Positions 1-9,318 of a stretch of DNA of 64,000 bases are shown in pieces (position 1 is the stretch's first letter; the number at the start of each line of letters is the position of its first letter). The notes beneath the pieces were generated by a model. It ran no database searches and was not told where the DNA came from. It saw only the letters and a program-made list of their open reading frames with translations. Source of the DNA: Cerrena zonata (Eukaryota > Basidiomycota > Agaricomycetes > Polyporales > Cerrenaceae); NCBI GenBank assembly GCA_038087015.1, contig JASBNA010000045.1:248001-312000 (forward strand), given 5' to 3'. A program made the position numbers and the translations under genes.

Positions 1-2282
1 CCATGCATTTCACCACAATCCAATCCGATGTATTTACCTCAACACCCCCAAAATAAGTGTAAGATCCTTCTATAACGAAATTATGACCTTTTCCCATTAT
101 GTTGTTATTCTTAAGAAAAGCATTTGCTGTGTGCCAAAGAGGGGTGTCAAGAATAAGGTCAAAATCTGGTGAAAAAATTCTAAAGTCAACTGTTGATGAT
201 TTCGAAAACTCACCATATAAAGGAATGAAAAGATCAATATCCAAACTGTTCCCTTGGAAAGAGATGTATTTGTTACTATTGAAATCAAGAGGATTGTTGA
301 TGATATTATTATCATTCACGTTCAAATAAAATTTGTAGCCTTCCATTTTCCAAGTTAACCCATACTCAAATGGTTTGAAGTATTCATAGGGGGTGGGTTG
401 TCCTGAGGCAAAATCACTGAATATATCTGATATGAGGATTGTATGTTCTCGAAGGAAAAAAAATTTAGCATTAGAACTAACATTATCAAAAGTCCAATTG
501 CACTTCCCATCCCATTTCAAAGGGAATCCTATATCACATTTAACCATATGAGTATCCGCAGAAAATAACATATCATGATTGACGGAAGGTCCTCTAGTTC
601 TGGGCCATTGAAATTGCATATTAATTTATTATCCCAACCAGCAGGAGTTGCAATAAAAGAATTGAAGCTTGAGACTGAAGAACCACGTTCAATCTTCAAC
701 TCAACCCAACCAAAAGGTCTTGAAATTTTTTGAGCTGTATTAGCACTATCAATATTTAAATTTTTTAATAAATCTTGATCTTTACTGGACTCTCTAGTTG
801 GTATTCTGAAGATCACCTCATCTTTAACAGTAATCATGACTTTAAATCCATCATAAATTCTTTCAGAGCCAGGAGTAACAAGAACCTTTGTTGGGAAGAG
901 AGTCCCTAGCGGCAGCTGGGAAGAACATTGACTGTAATGGAACTCTTTGCTTATCAGCCCAAGGGCCGTAATGAATTGTAGCCATTGAAAGTTCTAAATC
1001 CACACCAAACTCCGGGTGTGATAATTGGTCTTGTAAAGACACTGGCTGCTTAGGGAATTTACCAGGAGAATCATAGTAATAAATCATTCTAGTAGAAACA
1101 GTATCAAGAAGCAAACTATATTTTGCATATTGTTCCACCGAGCTTATATAATTTAGAAGGAATCTATCATCGGCTTGTTCACCAACGTATCTTTTCAAGC
1201 CTCTCCATTTCTGATAAGGCTCATCATCTTTTATTTGAGATCTGGTAATTTTTTTAAGGATTCGGGAAATTTGCTTAGTAGTATGTTGAAATCTATAATA
1301 AAATTTATATTTTTTATGATGAGCCAAATTTTTGTTTACAAACTTTGGATCAAATTGATCATGTTCAGTTAATGTATCTTTTAGGATCATGAGTAATGTT
1401 TGGTTTCATTGCAACTTGGAATTTTTCGAAATCAAAATCGAAGAAGAGTCTATAATTATCAAGCCAGCTTGAACTTTTAGTAACATCAACGATTGCATTA
1501 GCCGATTTATAAGAAGCCACAAGAATAGACGGGGTTGTCGAATTACCCATCACATAAGCACCTTTTCTAACTCTAACTCTAAGTGGGAAGATTTTTAATA
1601 AAAAGGAAAGGGTATTATCTGGAATGGAAGTAGTTTCGACAATATTAGTGAAACTATTTGAATCTTTTATTGAATTGGAGCTCATTGATTCACTTTGGTT
1701 ACCACTTTGGTGAAACCTTACTTTCGAATCTTTTTCATTAGAGTTCCTGCCACTAGTGAAAGAACTATTCTCTTTTGCATTTTCATTCAAAATATCAACC
1801 ATATTATCATAAGCCATTGTTCTATTATACATGAAAACTTCCAATCCATCAATGGTCAATAATAAGCGGCATGGAAGTTTATTATTTTCATCCTTCGTCA
1901 TACCATTCAAATCAATAGCATCCTCCGAATTGAAATAGTATTCTGAAAATCTAGCTAAACCAAAGATCCAAAATCTCCAAGTTAAATTCAATCGTAGTAT
2001 TGACACCGTTTGATTTTCAGTAGATATTGTTAAATTTTTCATCGCAATAAGACCACCTAAGGGATTGAATCGTATCGATTCTATATTGATCCGTACTTTG
2101 CATCGTTTCCATAACGTAAACTTAAGTAACCCAGAGCAAACAAACCCAACCAATCGATTAAAGTAAAATACAAATGCAATACCCAAGATCAAAGCCAAAA
2201 TCCAATCCACAAAGTAGATCCAACTGGAGTTGTCATGCGTGGACGTGGAGGCTACGGATATGAAGTTAGATCTCACCGCCAT
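1..2282 (-). CDS. CSF1: Csf1 (BLTP1/Tweek-type bridge-like lipid transfer protein), 5' part, three frameshifts
   Basis: This is the N-terminal quarter or so of Csf1, a very large rod-like protein (about 2900 residues in yeasts) that bridges membranes and moves lipids, and is needed for growth and fermentation in the cold. Residues about 20-45 form the N-terminal membrane anchor (VDWILALILGIAFVFYF). Family segments follow in order: an 'FMYNRTMAYDNMVDIL' block, 'RIPTRESSKDQ', 'SVNHDMLF' and 'LREHTILISDIFSDF', then an open frame to position 1. Three single-base shifts interrupt it, at about 1379-1382 (one base too many), 893-895 (one too many) and 611-613 (one too few). Correcting each restores the family sequence. 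The start at 2282 is an ATG 20 residues before the anchor. The 3' end lies outside the window. It is divergent from PDS1. Confidence 0.93.
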
Positions 2283-2824
2283 CCTTTGTATGGTCTGTGT
2301 GTTGTACTGAAAGCTATTTGGCGGTTATCGTTTCTTGTTTGTAGAGCTAGAAAAACTCTTCTCTAATTATAAACACCCGTACCCTCGTTATACAACCTCC
2401 GTACATCCCTCACGCCCGTGCACCATAAATTCGCGTTGTTTGTGTGCCGTACCAAATCTCCCCAAAGGGGCAAGCTGTTTTGATTTTAACATTTTTTGTA
2501 TACAAATGACTTCCTCCTCTATAAACGTCTGAATGTGCATCATTAAACTGCTGTTTTTTTTTTTTTCATTTTTGTTTTTTTTCGTTGTTCAAGCTTTGTA
2601 TACTGCCTTTTCCCATCAAGCATTGTATAAAACAAAAATAAAGACACATAAAGTCTGTATAGGTAAAGTTAAAAAGTTGCTCGATTCTTTACGTGAACTG
2701 TTAAACGATTGTGGCTTTTCAATAATATAAGGAGATTTTTATTCATATATAATATTCAAAGCTAAAGTTTGGATATAACAGAAAAAAGCTGTTATTAATT
2801 AATGAAACATACATCTTCGTCACC
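2283..2824. promoter_or_regulatory. Divergent intergenic region CSF1/PDS1 with Rap1-like motifs
   Basis: This 540-base stretch carries both promoters. It holds a cluster of C-rich motifs at 2373-2424 and a long T tract at about 2550-2582, a typical nucleosome-excluding poly(dA:dT) element. I see no convincing gene in it. Confidence 0.5.
2373..2424 (+). promoter_or_regulatory. Cluster of Rap1-like sites
   Basis: Three close matches to the yeast Rap1 consensus ACACCCRTACAY lie within 52 bases: ACACCCGTACCCT (2373-2385), CCTCCGTACATCC (2397-2409) and CACGCCCGTGCACC (2411-2424). They sit between divergent CSF1 and PDS1. The match is by eye; occupancy by Rap1 is inferred. Confidence 0.45.
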
Positions 2825-3808
2825 ATGTCCTTCAACTCTTCTAAGTTTGCAGACAAGGAAAATGCCTTGAAACAATCATTGGGATCAAATAAGTCCAATA
2901 TAATTAATGAAAATACTTTTAAAGTTTCCAAACAACAAGTCCAAAACACTCAACAACAAAAACAACAAGGTCTTAATCAACAACCAAGACGTAATAGAGT
3001 ACCATTAGGTGGGAAAGATCAAAATAAAGCATTCCCAACTCTACAGAGATCCCAATCGAGTATTAGTGGTACTAAAAATGAAAAGATTTTACCAAAAATC
3101 AATTCGAGTATTAAACAACAAAGACCAAAAGTACCATTTTTGCAAAAAGCACCTTTTTTACAAAAAGCAAATTCATCCTTAGGCTTTTCCCATAGTCAAA
3201 ATAATAACGTTATTAATGAAAGACGTTCCCAAATAAAGAAGGCTAATCCATTACAGAATAATTTATTTAAATATGAAGGAACTCAAACATCATCAGATGA
3301 ATTAGTTAAAAAATCAAATTTACCAGCCTTACCAAAGGTACAAAATCTTGAATCAACAATAACTTTCAACACTCAACGTCTTCATGCAAATAATATTATT
3401 AATCTTGATATTAATCAAAATAACGTGGATCCTGTGAAATCTAGTAAGCCATTGATTGAAAAAAAATTTGTTATTCCTCAACACTTGATTGATGATCCAT
3501 TGAGTATTGAAATAACTCCAATCAAAGAAGATCCATTACCGGATAAACCATTCGATGTACCTCATTTCACTAAGGATGATTTAGAAATTTTTTCCAAAGG
3601 TTATTCGAAATTAACTAAAGATAATACTTATGAACACCCGGATATCAAACAAAATGAAATTAAATTAAATTTTCAAGATATCAATCTTGATAAAGAATTA
3701 AAATTTGATGATAACGATGATATTAAATCGATTGATTTAAACGATCAACCTCGTCCTGATAATGTTGGTTTGACTGTTGATGAATTAAATGATTTATTAG
3801 ATTTTTAA
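2825..3808 (+). CDS. PDS1: Securin (Pds1), inhibitor of separase
   Basis: Securin of 327 residues. It binds and inhibits separase (Esp1) until the anaphase-promoting complex destroys it. Both degradation signals are at the N-terminus: a KEN box (K11-E12-N13 in ADKENALK) and a destruction-box-like RVPLGGKDQN at about 58-67, matching the RLPLAAKDNN of budding-yeast Pds1. Near the C-terminus lies the separase-binding segment, SIEITPIKEDPLP followed by DDLEIF, and the protein ends in an acidic tail (ELNDLLDF). The middle is low-complexity and rich in Asn, Gln and Lys, as expected of a disordered inhibitor. The frame is intact. It is convergent with XDJ1. Identification rests on the order of these motifs, since overall securin sequence is poorly conserved. 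Confidence 0.9.
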   Translation: MSFNSSKFADKENALKQSLGSNKSNIINENTFKVSKQQVQNTQQQKQQGLNQQPRRNRVPLGGKDQNKAFPTLQRSQSSISGTKNEKILPKINSSIKQQRPKVPFLQKAPFLQKANSSLGFSHSQNNNVINERRSQIKKANPLQNNLFKYEGTQTSSDELVKKSNLPALPKVQNLESTITFNTQRLHANNIINLDINQNNVDPVKSSKPLIEKKFVIPQHLIDDPLSIEITPIKEDPLPDKPFDVPHFTKDDLEIFSKGYSKLTKDNTYEHPDIKQNEIKLNFQDINLDKELKFDDNDDIKSIDLNDQPRPDNVGLTVDELNDLLDF

Positions 3809-4043
3809 TGACCTCACTACTCTTATCGTACTGCTTTATACATGATACCGTCTATCGTTAATGATTACCCATATCTTCAATTCTCTGTGCTTTTTCTTTT
3901 TTTTGCTTTCTGTCTCGGTCTTTTAGTCTTTAGCTCTTCAGTTTTGTATTCTGATGATAGCTTTGTATGTACAATATTTATTTTATTTACTTATGTAAGA
4001 TTTACGTCGATTTTAAAAATGAAAGAAAAATATATTTACAAGT

Positions 4044-5374
4044 TTATTGAGTTGTGCATTCCGCTTGAGGACCTGCGCCGGTATCCTTACCGTATCTATA
4101 AGCATCATCATCATCATTATCATCATTACTTTGGTATTCAGGTAAATTTTTTTCTTGAACAATTGAAAAATCAGTAACCATATCAATATTAGCTTCTGAA
4201 GAACTATTCTCATCAATTTTTTGTTTATTTATATCATTTTTATCTAATAATTCATTTGGAAATAAATTCTTAACCTTGAAAATATCATTTTTTTCTAAAA
4301 ACCAATTATCTTGAGGAAATTCAATTTCCATTTCAATATATAAGTCACCATTTTTATTTGATGATCCAAACCAACTTTTGGATTGATTTTTAATTGGCAT
4401 ACCTTCATTTTTCAATTTAATATAATCACCAGGTCTAATAACTTTACCTTTTGGGATTGGAACACTTATCACTCTTCCATCTAAATGTTTAACCATATTT
4501 TTAGTAAACCCACATAATGCATCAGCTAATGGGATCTTATATTTAGTATATAAGTCATCACCTTTTCTTTCGAAAACTGCATGTTCTTGACAATCATATG
4601 TTAATCTGACATCACCGGTTTCTTTACCAGGATATTCATCAGATTCATGCTCTAATACTATAGTATCAGTACTTGGTGACCCTTTTAATATCTCAAACTC
4701 AAGGATTTTAGTTTGTTCAATTGTCTTATCACCTTCACAAGTTTTACATTTATCTTTAGTACGATAAATCTTACCAGTTCCTTTACAAGATGTACAATCA
4801 GTGAAATCTTGTGTAACTAAACCTGGACCAACCCTACGGATCTTTCTAACGGTACCTTCACCATCACATCGTCCACATTTTTTATGACTGCCTTCTTTTT
4901 AGCCCCAGTTCCTTGACAATGAGTACAAATGATATTTCTGGTAGATGTAATTTTTATGGTCTTCCCATTGTACAAATCCTCTAAAGTGATTTTCACATCA
5001 AGTTGGGCATCCTCGGTACGATTGACTTTAGGAGCACCTTGAGGTTGCCCTCCAAAACCATCAAAAAAGTTGAAAAAGTCTTCAGCGCCATATTCCTGGC
5101 CACTATTAAATGCTTCAAATGGATCACCAGAGAAATTAGGCACTCCTCCCGACCCGTCTGTGGTTCCATAGAGGTCGTATTCCTCTCTTCTGCCTTCATC
5201 TATTAATACTTCGTATGCACTGGATATTTCTTTAAACTTGATTTCGGCCTCTTCTCTGTCTTCCTCTGATACTTTGTCAGGATGATACTTCAATGCTAGC
5301 TTTCTGTAAGCCTTCTTGATCTCGGAGCTTGAAGCCTTGCTTTCCACTTGCAATACCTCATACAAATCTGGCAT
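4044..5374 (-). CDS. XDJ1: Type I Hsp40 co-chaperone, Xdj1-like, one frameshift
   Basis: A DnaJ-type co-chaperone of about 443 residues. The J domain (residues 1-70, HPD at 31-33) stimulates Hsp70, followed by a G/F-rich linker ending in [10 protein letters not shown]. The zinc domain has four CxxCxGxG-type repeats ([31 protein letters not shown]), then substrate-binding beta domains with [17 protein letters not shown]. The C-terminus CTTQ is a CaaX-like prenylation box, as in Xdj1 and Ydj1. The acidic C-terminal region and divergent zinc repeats favour Xdj1 over Ydj1. A run of six T at 4878-4883 (A on the coding strand) is one base short and breaks the frame within the zinc domain. The frame downstream is open to the stop. 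Translation starts at the ATG at 5374. Confidence 0.88.
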
Positions 5375-5515
5375 ATTCAATTATTATTATGGTATAAGAG
5401 ATGCTGGAGCGATGAACAGGATCTTCTAAAGATTTTTTTTTTTTTTTTCTTTTTGCCTCTTACATTTTTCATTCTCGATACTTCAACTTCCTGTATGTAA
5501 ACAAAGTCGTTTAAA

Positions 5516-5699
5516 ATGGTTTACTTCAGCTACTACGGCTATCATGCACCGTGTAGCCCAGTAGGGGTGAATCCTATGGTGGAAGAAGCACGCGAATATG
5601 TTAACGGCCATAACGGGATTGATTTCAGGCATCTCGTCAGCGAGAAAGGGTTCGATGAGTGATGAGTACTTAGAGCTCAAATTTTCGGGAGGATTTTAG
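5516..5699 (+). CDS. Possible small protein of about 60 residues, one frameshift
   Basis: A short frame starting MVYFSYYGYHAPCSPVGV, with plausible codon use and A-rich context before the ATG. As it stands it stops at 5660-5662 after 48 residues. Removing one base in the GGG or TT just before (5648-5652) continues it as SMSDEYLELKFSGGF to 5699, total length divisible by three. I do not recognise the family. It is divergent from XDJ1 with a T-rich spacer of about 140 bases. It could also be a chance frame. Confidence 0.4.
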
Positions 5700-6000
5700 A
5701 AGAGTTGAGTCCACATTTTCATTCGTTTACTTTTACTTGGTTGCAAGCAGTAGTCGTGATAATGAACACCTTCAGTAATATTTCTGTAAATTGATTTTTA
5801 AAAATCCTTTCATTTCTTTTTTTTTTTTTTGACATAAAAGCGTATACCTTACTTATATACTAACATGTACCTAAACAAGAAAAGACTAAATAATGAAGAC
5901 TTAAAAATTCAGAAACCCTCTTGAATCACATAGTTACACAAGAGAAAAGCTGATCTTGTTCCAGAGGAACCATTTAGTTAAATATATATATTAGAGCCAA

Positions 6001-6030
6001 AATATAATAAGACACTAATTTTTCGCAGCC
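6001..6030 (+). repeat. Direct repeat copy 1 (possible LTR remnant)
   Basis: AATATAATAAGAC followed by CTAATTTTTCGCAGCC. It matches 27 of 30 bases with the copy at 6741-6770. Weaker similarity (a GTTCC...GGAA stretch) extends about 40 bases upstream in both copies. Confidence 0.55.
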
Positions 6031-6740
6031 GTTCTTCGATGCCAAAACTCTTGTACTTTTAAAAGTATTAGGCGATGTTTGTTCGAAATATTATTAGGAG
6101 ATCTTTGAATATATGAATTGCTCTGGTGGAATTTGGTGAAGAATAGTTGCAATATTTCTATATATCCTTGATAGGATTGCAGTCTAAGTGGACAAACACC
6201 TGATATTGTCGGCGAAAGGACTATTTACCCTTCAGCCACGTAAACTCTCAAATAACGCAGCTACTGGCTTATTCCTCACAGAGGATGAAATATTTGGGCG
6301 ATCTTGCTATAAACAGAGCCTATCAAAGTTTTGGGGTAGAACTTCGAACACTTCTTTTCTTTGTTTGCAAGACACAGTTTTAATACCTTCTTTTGTATAT
6401 CATGCATTTATTACGCTAAATGGTGCCAATAGGGAACGGTCTATGTTAATGACTTGGTGACTGTAGCTATTGTTGATTAATACCAAATTTCGAGAGGTTG
6501 TTCTTTCTTTTAAACCAGCAAGATGCCCTAGTCGGTTCCATTAACATTAAAATCAGAATAAAGACTTTAAATTATATTTTAAATATCAAGCTTCTCGAGT
6601 ATACTCCTTATAATGCTAAACCTATCGACTCAGTCTTTTTTAACATGAACAAGCATGTAGACTAGTTATGTAGTAATAAAAAGAAGTTTTGACAGATAGA
6701 GTTCCGAAGGAATTGATTACATTAGTTTATTGAAAACCGA

Positions 6741-6770
6741 AATATAATAAGATGCCAATTTTTCGCAGCC
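6741..6770 (+). repeat. Direct repeat copy 2 (possible LTR remnant)
   Basis: Second copy of the repeat at 6001-6030, 740 bases further on in the same orientation. It lies about 550 bases upstream of the tRNA gene. Confidence 0.55.
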
Positions 6771-7322
6771 AATCTGCTGCGCAGGCAGTCTTATTGACAT
6801 GCCATGTTAATTATCAAAGGGCCTGTTCCTATGAAAAAACGAAAGTCGATTCTTATTTTCAGATTAAAGTACTCTGATATCAAAAAATTTGTTAGACACA
6901 AGGGGCCGTTCACTGGCCAGTAGAACTTAACTATACTTGCAAAATTACCCCATGTACTTGGTTGAGTTGGAAGGGTCCGTTTGTTATGCTGTTACCAGGA
7001 AATCGAATCACTTTGCAGAACTAACGCCCGAGCTTGAGCTCAAGTGCCCAGAGTTTAGAAGCCAAGGTGAATGCTGTTTTAACTTCAACCGAAAAATAGA
7101 AAGTTTTGATATGTTTCCAAATCTTTTTCCACTTACCTACGGGCACGAAAAAAAATTCAGTGGACATTTAGTCTCCTCATCTATGGGTGACTGTCTTTAT
7201 TGTGCAAAAATTAAAGCCTCCAGATGGAAATTTCGATAAATTTCAAAACAGTGGTACTTCAAACCCCAACTGAATTGTGATCTGGCGTGGTTTCAGATTT
7301 TGGGTAATGTACGAATGTAAAT

Positions 7323-7404
7323 GGTGTAGTGGCCGAGTGGTTAAGGCGTCGGGTGCAGGTCCCGATGGGTTTTACCCGCGCAGGTTCAAGTCCTGTCTGC
7401 ACCG
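7323..7404 (+). tRNA. tRNA-Ser(CAG), the CUG-reassigning tRNA
   Basis: An 82-base cloverleaf with a long variable arm and no intron. The acceptor stem GGTGTAG/CTGCACC pairs with one G:T. The D arm is GCC-GAGTGGTTAA-GGC. The anticodon stem TCGGG/CCCGA closes the loop TGCAGGT, so the anticodon is CAG, with G at position 33 and G at 37. The variable arm is GGGT-TTT-ACCC. The T arm is GCAGG-TTCAAGT-CCTGT, with one G:T at its base, and the discriminator base is G. G33, the long variable arm and G73 are hallmarks of the CTG-clade tRNA that is charged mainly with serine and decodes CUG. A-box and B-box promoter sequences (TGGCCGAGTGG, GGTTCAAGTCC) are internal. Confidence 0.96.
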
Positions 7405-7411
7405 GTATTAA

Positions 7412-7420
7412 TTTTTTTTT
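7412..7420 (+). terminator. Pol III terminator of the tRNA gene
   Basis: A run of nine T begins eight bases after the discriminator base, as expected for RNA polymerase III termination. Confidence 0.85.
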
Positions 7421-7878
7421 GCCAATTCAAACCTTTGATTCCTCTTCCTTCTCGAGGAACCAAGGAGTTAAGCATTGCTGGAGGTCAGGGGGTTTAGACT
7501 CCATTGAATACCACTGCGCTCTTTTTATTGTACAAAAGGTGGGGACGCACCAGAACGATCGCCAATCGGATTGAGCCAGGCCAGACCAATACTCACCAAT
7601 TGGAAGAGTGGCCGATTATGATTGCGCATCATTAACCGTGAAGAGACAATTGCTCGACCCGGTATGCGATTACACAGTGCCACGTTGAAATGAATATTTG
7701 CTTTGTTGGTTGTTTGGCTTTGAGCAAAGCAATTGCTGCTTTGTCTATGGGAATCTTTTTTTTGGGGGGGTAGACTCCGAGTCCGAAATCTCTCCTCACA
7801 GAAAAGTATAAAATGGTCAGAAATGTAGCAGTCTTGCCATCACTTATTCTGGCCCTAATACCAATACCTACTATCAAG
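7421..7878. promoter_or_regulatory. Intergenic region and promoter of the peroxiredoxin gene
   Basis: About 450 bases without a supported gene. A TATA-like GTATAAAA at 7806-7813 lies about 66 bases before the favoured start codon at 7879. An ATG at 7813 overlaps this TATA box, so it is less likely to be the start. Confidence 0.5.
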
Positions 7879-8376
7879 ATGACTGATTCATTCCCGGTTG
7901 ACGTTCAATTACCATATTTATCTATCGACAACGAAAGTCAAGGTCCAAGCAAGCTTGACTTGAAGAAAGAATTGTCCGGTAAGAAAGTTGTTGTTGTTGG
8001 AAACATCGGGTCGTTTACACCACCATGTCTGAATGACCACATCAACAAATTTGTTGATAATGCATCCAAGTTCAAGTCCAAGGGAGTTGATAGAATCATT
8101 AGTCTCAATATTAATGATCCTTTTGTTAACAATGCTTGGGGTAAGAGTTTAGGAGTCAAGGACGACTACATTGTGTTTGCACAAGACCCCAATGCTCAAT
8201 TATCGCAAGAATTGGGTGAAAACTACGTTGCTGATATGAGTGATAACGGATTGGGCCAAAGAACCAACCGTTATGTGGCTCTTTTGGACAACGGTAAGGT
8301 CAAGTACTTGGCTGCAGAAGACCACGGGGCCACCACCGACATTTCCTCTGCCCAAAACATCTTGAACAGATTGTAA
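7879..8376 (+). CDS. Peroxiredoxin-5/Ahp1-like thiol peroxidase with a single cysteine
   Basis: A 165-residue protein of the Prx5 (AHP1/PMP20) family, which reduces hydroperoxides through a peroxidatic cysteine. The signature is GSFTPPC with Cys50, against the usual PGAFTPTC. The codon after Cys50 is CTG (8029-8031); read as serine it gives the family-typical CS. NDPFVNNAWGKSLGVKD and the conserved Arg segment (QRTNRYVALLDNG) match Ahp1. Cys50 is the only cysteine from the start at 7879, so the enzyme would be of the 1-Cys type and need an external thiol. The missing first proline of the motif makes it a divergent paralogue. An upstream in-frame ATG at 7813 would add 22 hydrophobic residues, possibly a targeting sequence. 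Confidence 0.82.
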   Translation: MTDSFPVDVQLPYLSIDNESQGPSKLDLKKELSGKKVVVVGNIGSFTPPCLNDHINKFVDNASKFKSKGVDRIISLNINDPFVNNAWGKSLGVKDDYIVFAQDPNAQLSQELGENYVADMSDNGLGQRTNRYVALLDNGKVKYLAAEDHGATTDISSAQNILNRL

Positions 8377-8818
8377 GTGCTTACATAGTTTAATGAGAGA
8401 AATGATTATCTAGGATAAAAGTAGCATAAATGTAGTGAAGAGGGAAAGGTGACTGCAAAATGAAGTGATTGCAAAAAGCCTCCGGGTAAGCAACGACGTG
8501 TGCGCATCAAAATGTGAGGAAAGAAAAAACAACACGATAACAAAAAAAAAAAAGAACAACTCGGACAACTCGATTATCGATACAATTGAGACAATCCTTG
8601 CTCTTTTTTCTTTATTGGAATCTTGTTTTTCAACTTCATCAAAGTAGAATACTTTTTATATTGGTACAATGGTATGTTACATTGGTTTTCCCATTGGGTT
8701 TTGGATGGAGAAGTCAATTGATTGATTGATTGAAAGCCCCCCTATGCTTTGACGGTTTTCTATTTGGCGTTTTAGTCTGTTTTTTTTTTTTCCAAGTTTT
8801 TCAAATACTAATACTTTA
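8377..8818. promoter_or_regulatory. Intergenic region upstream of COF1
   Basis: 440 bases containing the 3' end of the peroxiredoxin gene and the COF1 promoter. It has a T tract at about 8780-8790 and no supported gene. Confidence 0.5.
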
Positions 8819-9318
8819 ATAGTCTAGATCCGGGTATGTCTTTTTTTAATTATTATTTATTTATTCAAAGGTAGGGATGCATACTAACGAAAGGTTGTAG
8901 TGTTGCCGTCGCTGACGAATCTTTAACTGCCTTCAATGATTTAAAATTGGGGAAAAAATTCAAATTTGTTATTTTCAAATTAAACGATTCTAAAACCGAA
9001 ATTGTTGTTGAAGAAACTTCAACTGATAGTGATTATGATACTTTCTTGAGTAAATTACCAGAAGCTGACTGTAAATACGCCATTTATGATTTTGAATATG
9101 AAATTGGTAGTGGTGAAGGTAAAAGATCCAGAATTGTTTTCTACACTTGGTCTCCTGATAATGCTCCAGTTAGATCTAAGATGGTTTACGCTGCTTCTAA
9201 AGATGCTTTAAGAAGAGCCCTTAATGGTGTTGCTGCTGACATCCAAGGTACTGATTTCTCGGAAGTTGCTTACGATACCGTTTTAGAAAAAGTTTCCAGA
9301 GGTCCTGGTCTCCACTAG
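8819..9318 (+). CDS. COF1: Cofilin, with a 67-base intron and a disrupted start codon
   Basis: Cofilin severs actin filaments and is essential in yeast. Exon 2 (8901-9318) encodes [19 protein letters not shown] through the actin-binding helix [17 protein letters not shown] to the end GPGLH. Exon 1 should read ATG TCT AGA TCC GG (Met-Ser-Arg-Ser-Gly, as in other yeasts), spliced at GTATGT (8834). The branch point TACTAAC is at 8882-8888 and the acceptor TAG ends at 8900. The spliced product would be 143 residues, the same length as S. cerevisiae cofilin. As given, the start codon reads ATAG (8819-8822), one inserted A. Since the gene is essential and otherwise perfect, a sequence error is the simplest explanation. 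Confidence 0.93.

Larger units (their letters stand above)
5700..7322. other. Gene-poor stretch upstream of the tRNA, with degenerate LTR-like repeats
   Basis: I see no credible protein gene in these 1.6 kb; the open frames are short, lack recognisable domains and have atypical composition. The region contains a diverged direct repeat (6001-6030 and 6741-6770). Decayed retrotransposon LTRs near a Pol III gene are a familiar arrangement in yeasts, but I cannot see intact LTR ends or primer-binding sites. Confidence 0.5.

Noticed and set aside
6188..6460. 90-codon open frame in the gene-poor stretch before the tRNA
   Set aside because: No domain, unusual composition, and it lies among degenerate repeats; a chance frame.
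6937..7239. 100-codon open frame upstream of the tRNA
   Set aside because: It lacks an ATG start and shows no recognisable protein features.
8465..8647. 60-codon frame between the peroxiredoxin gene and COF1
   Set aside because: Lys/Asn-rich translation of an A-rich promoter; no support.
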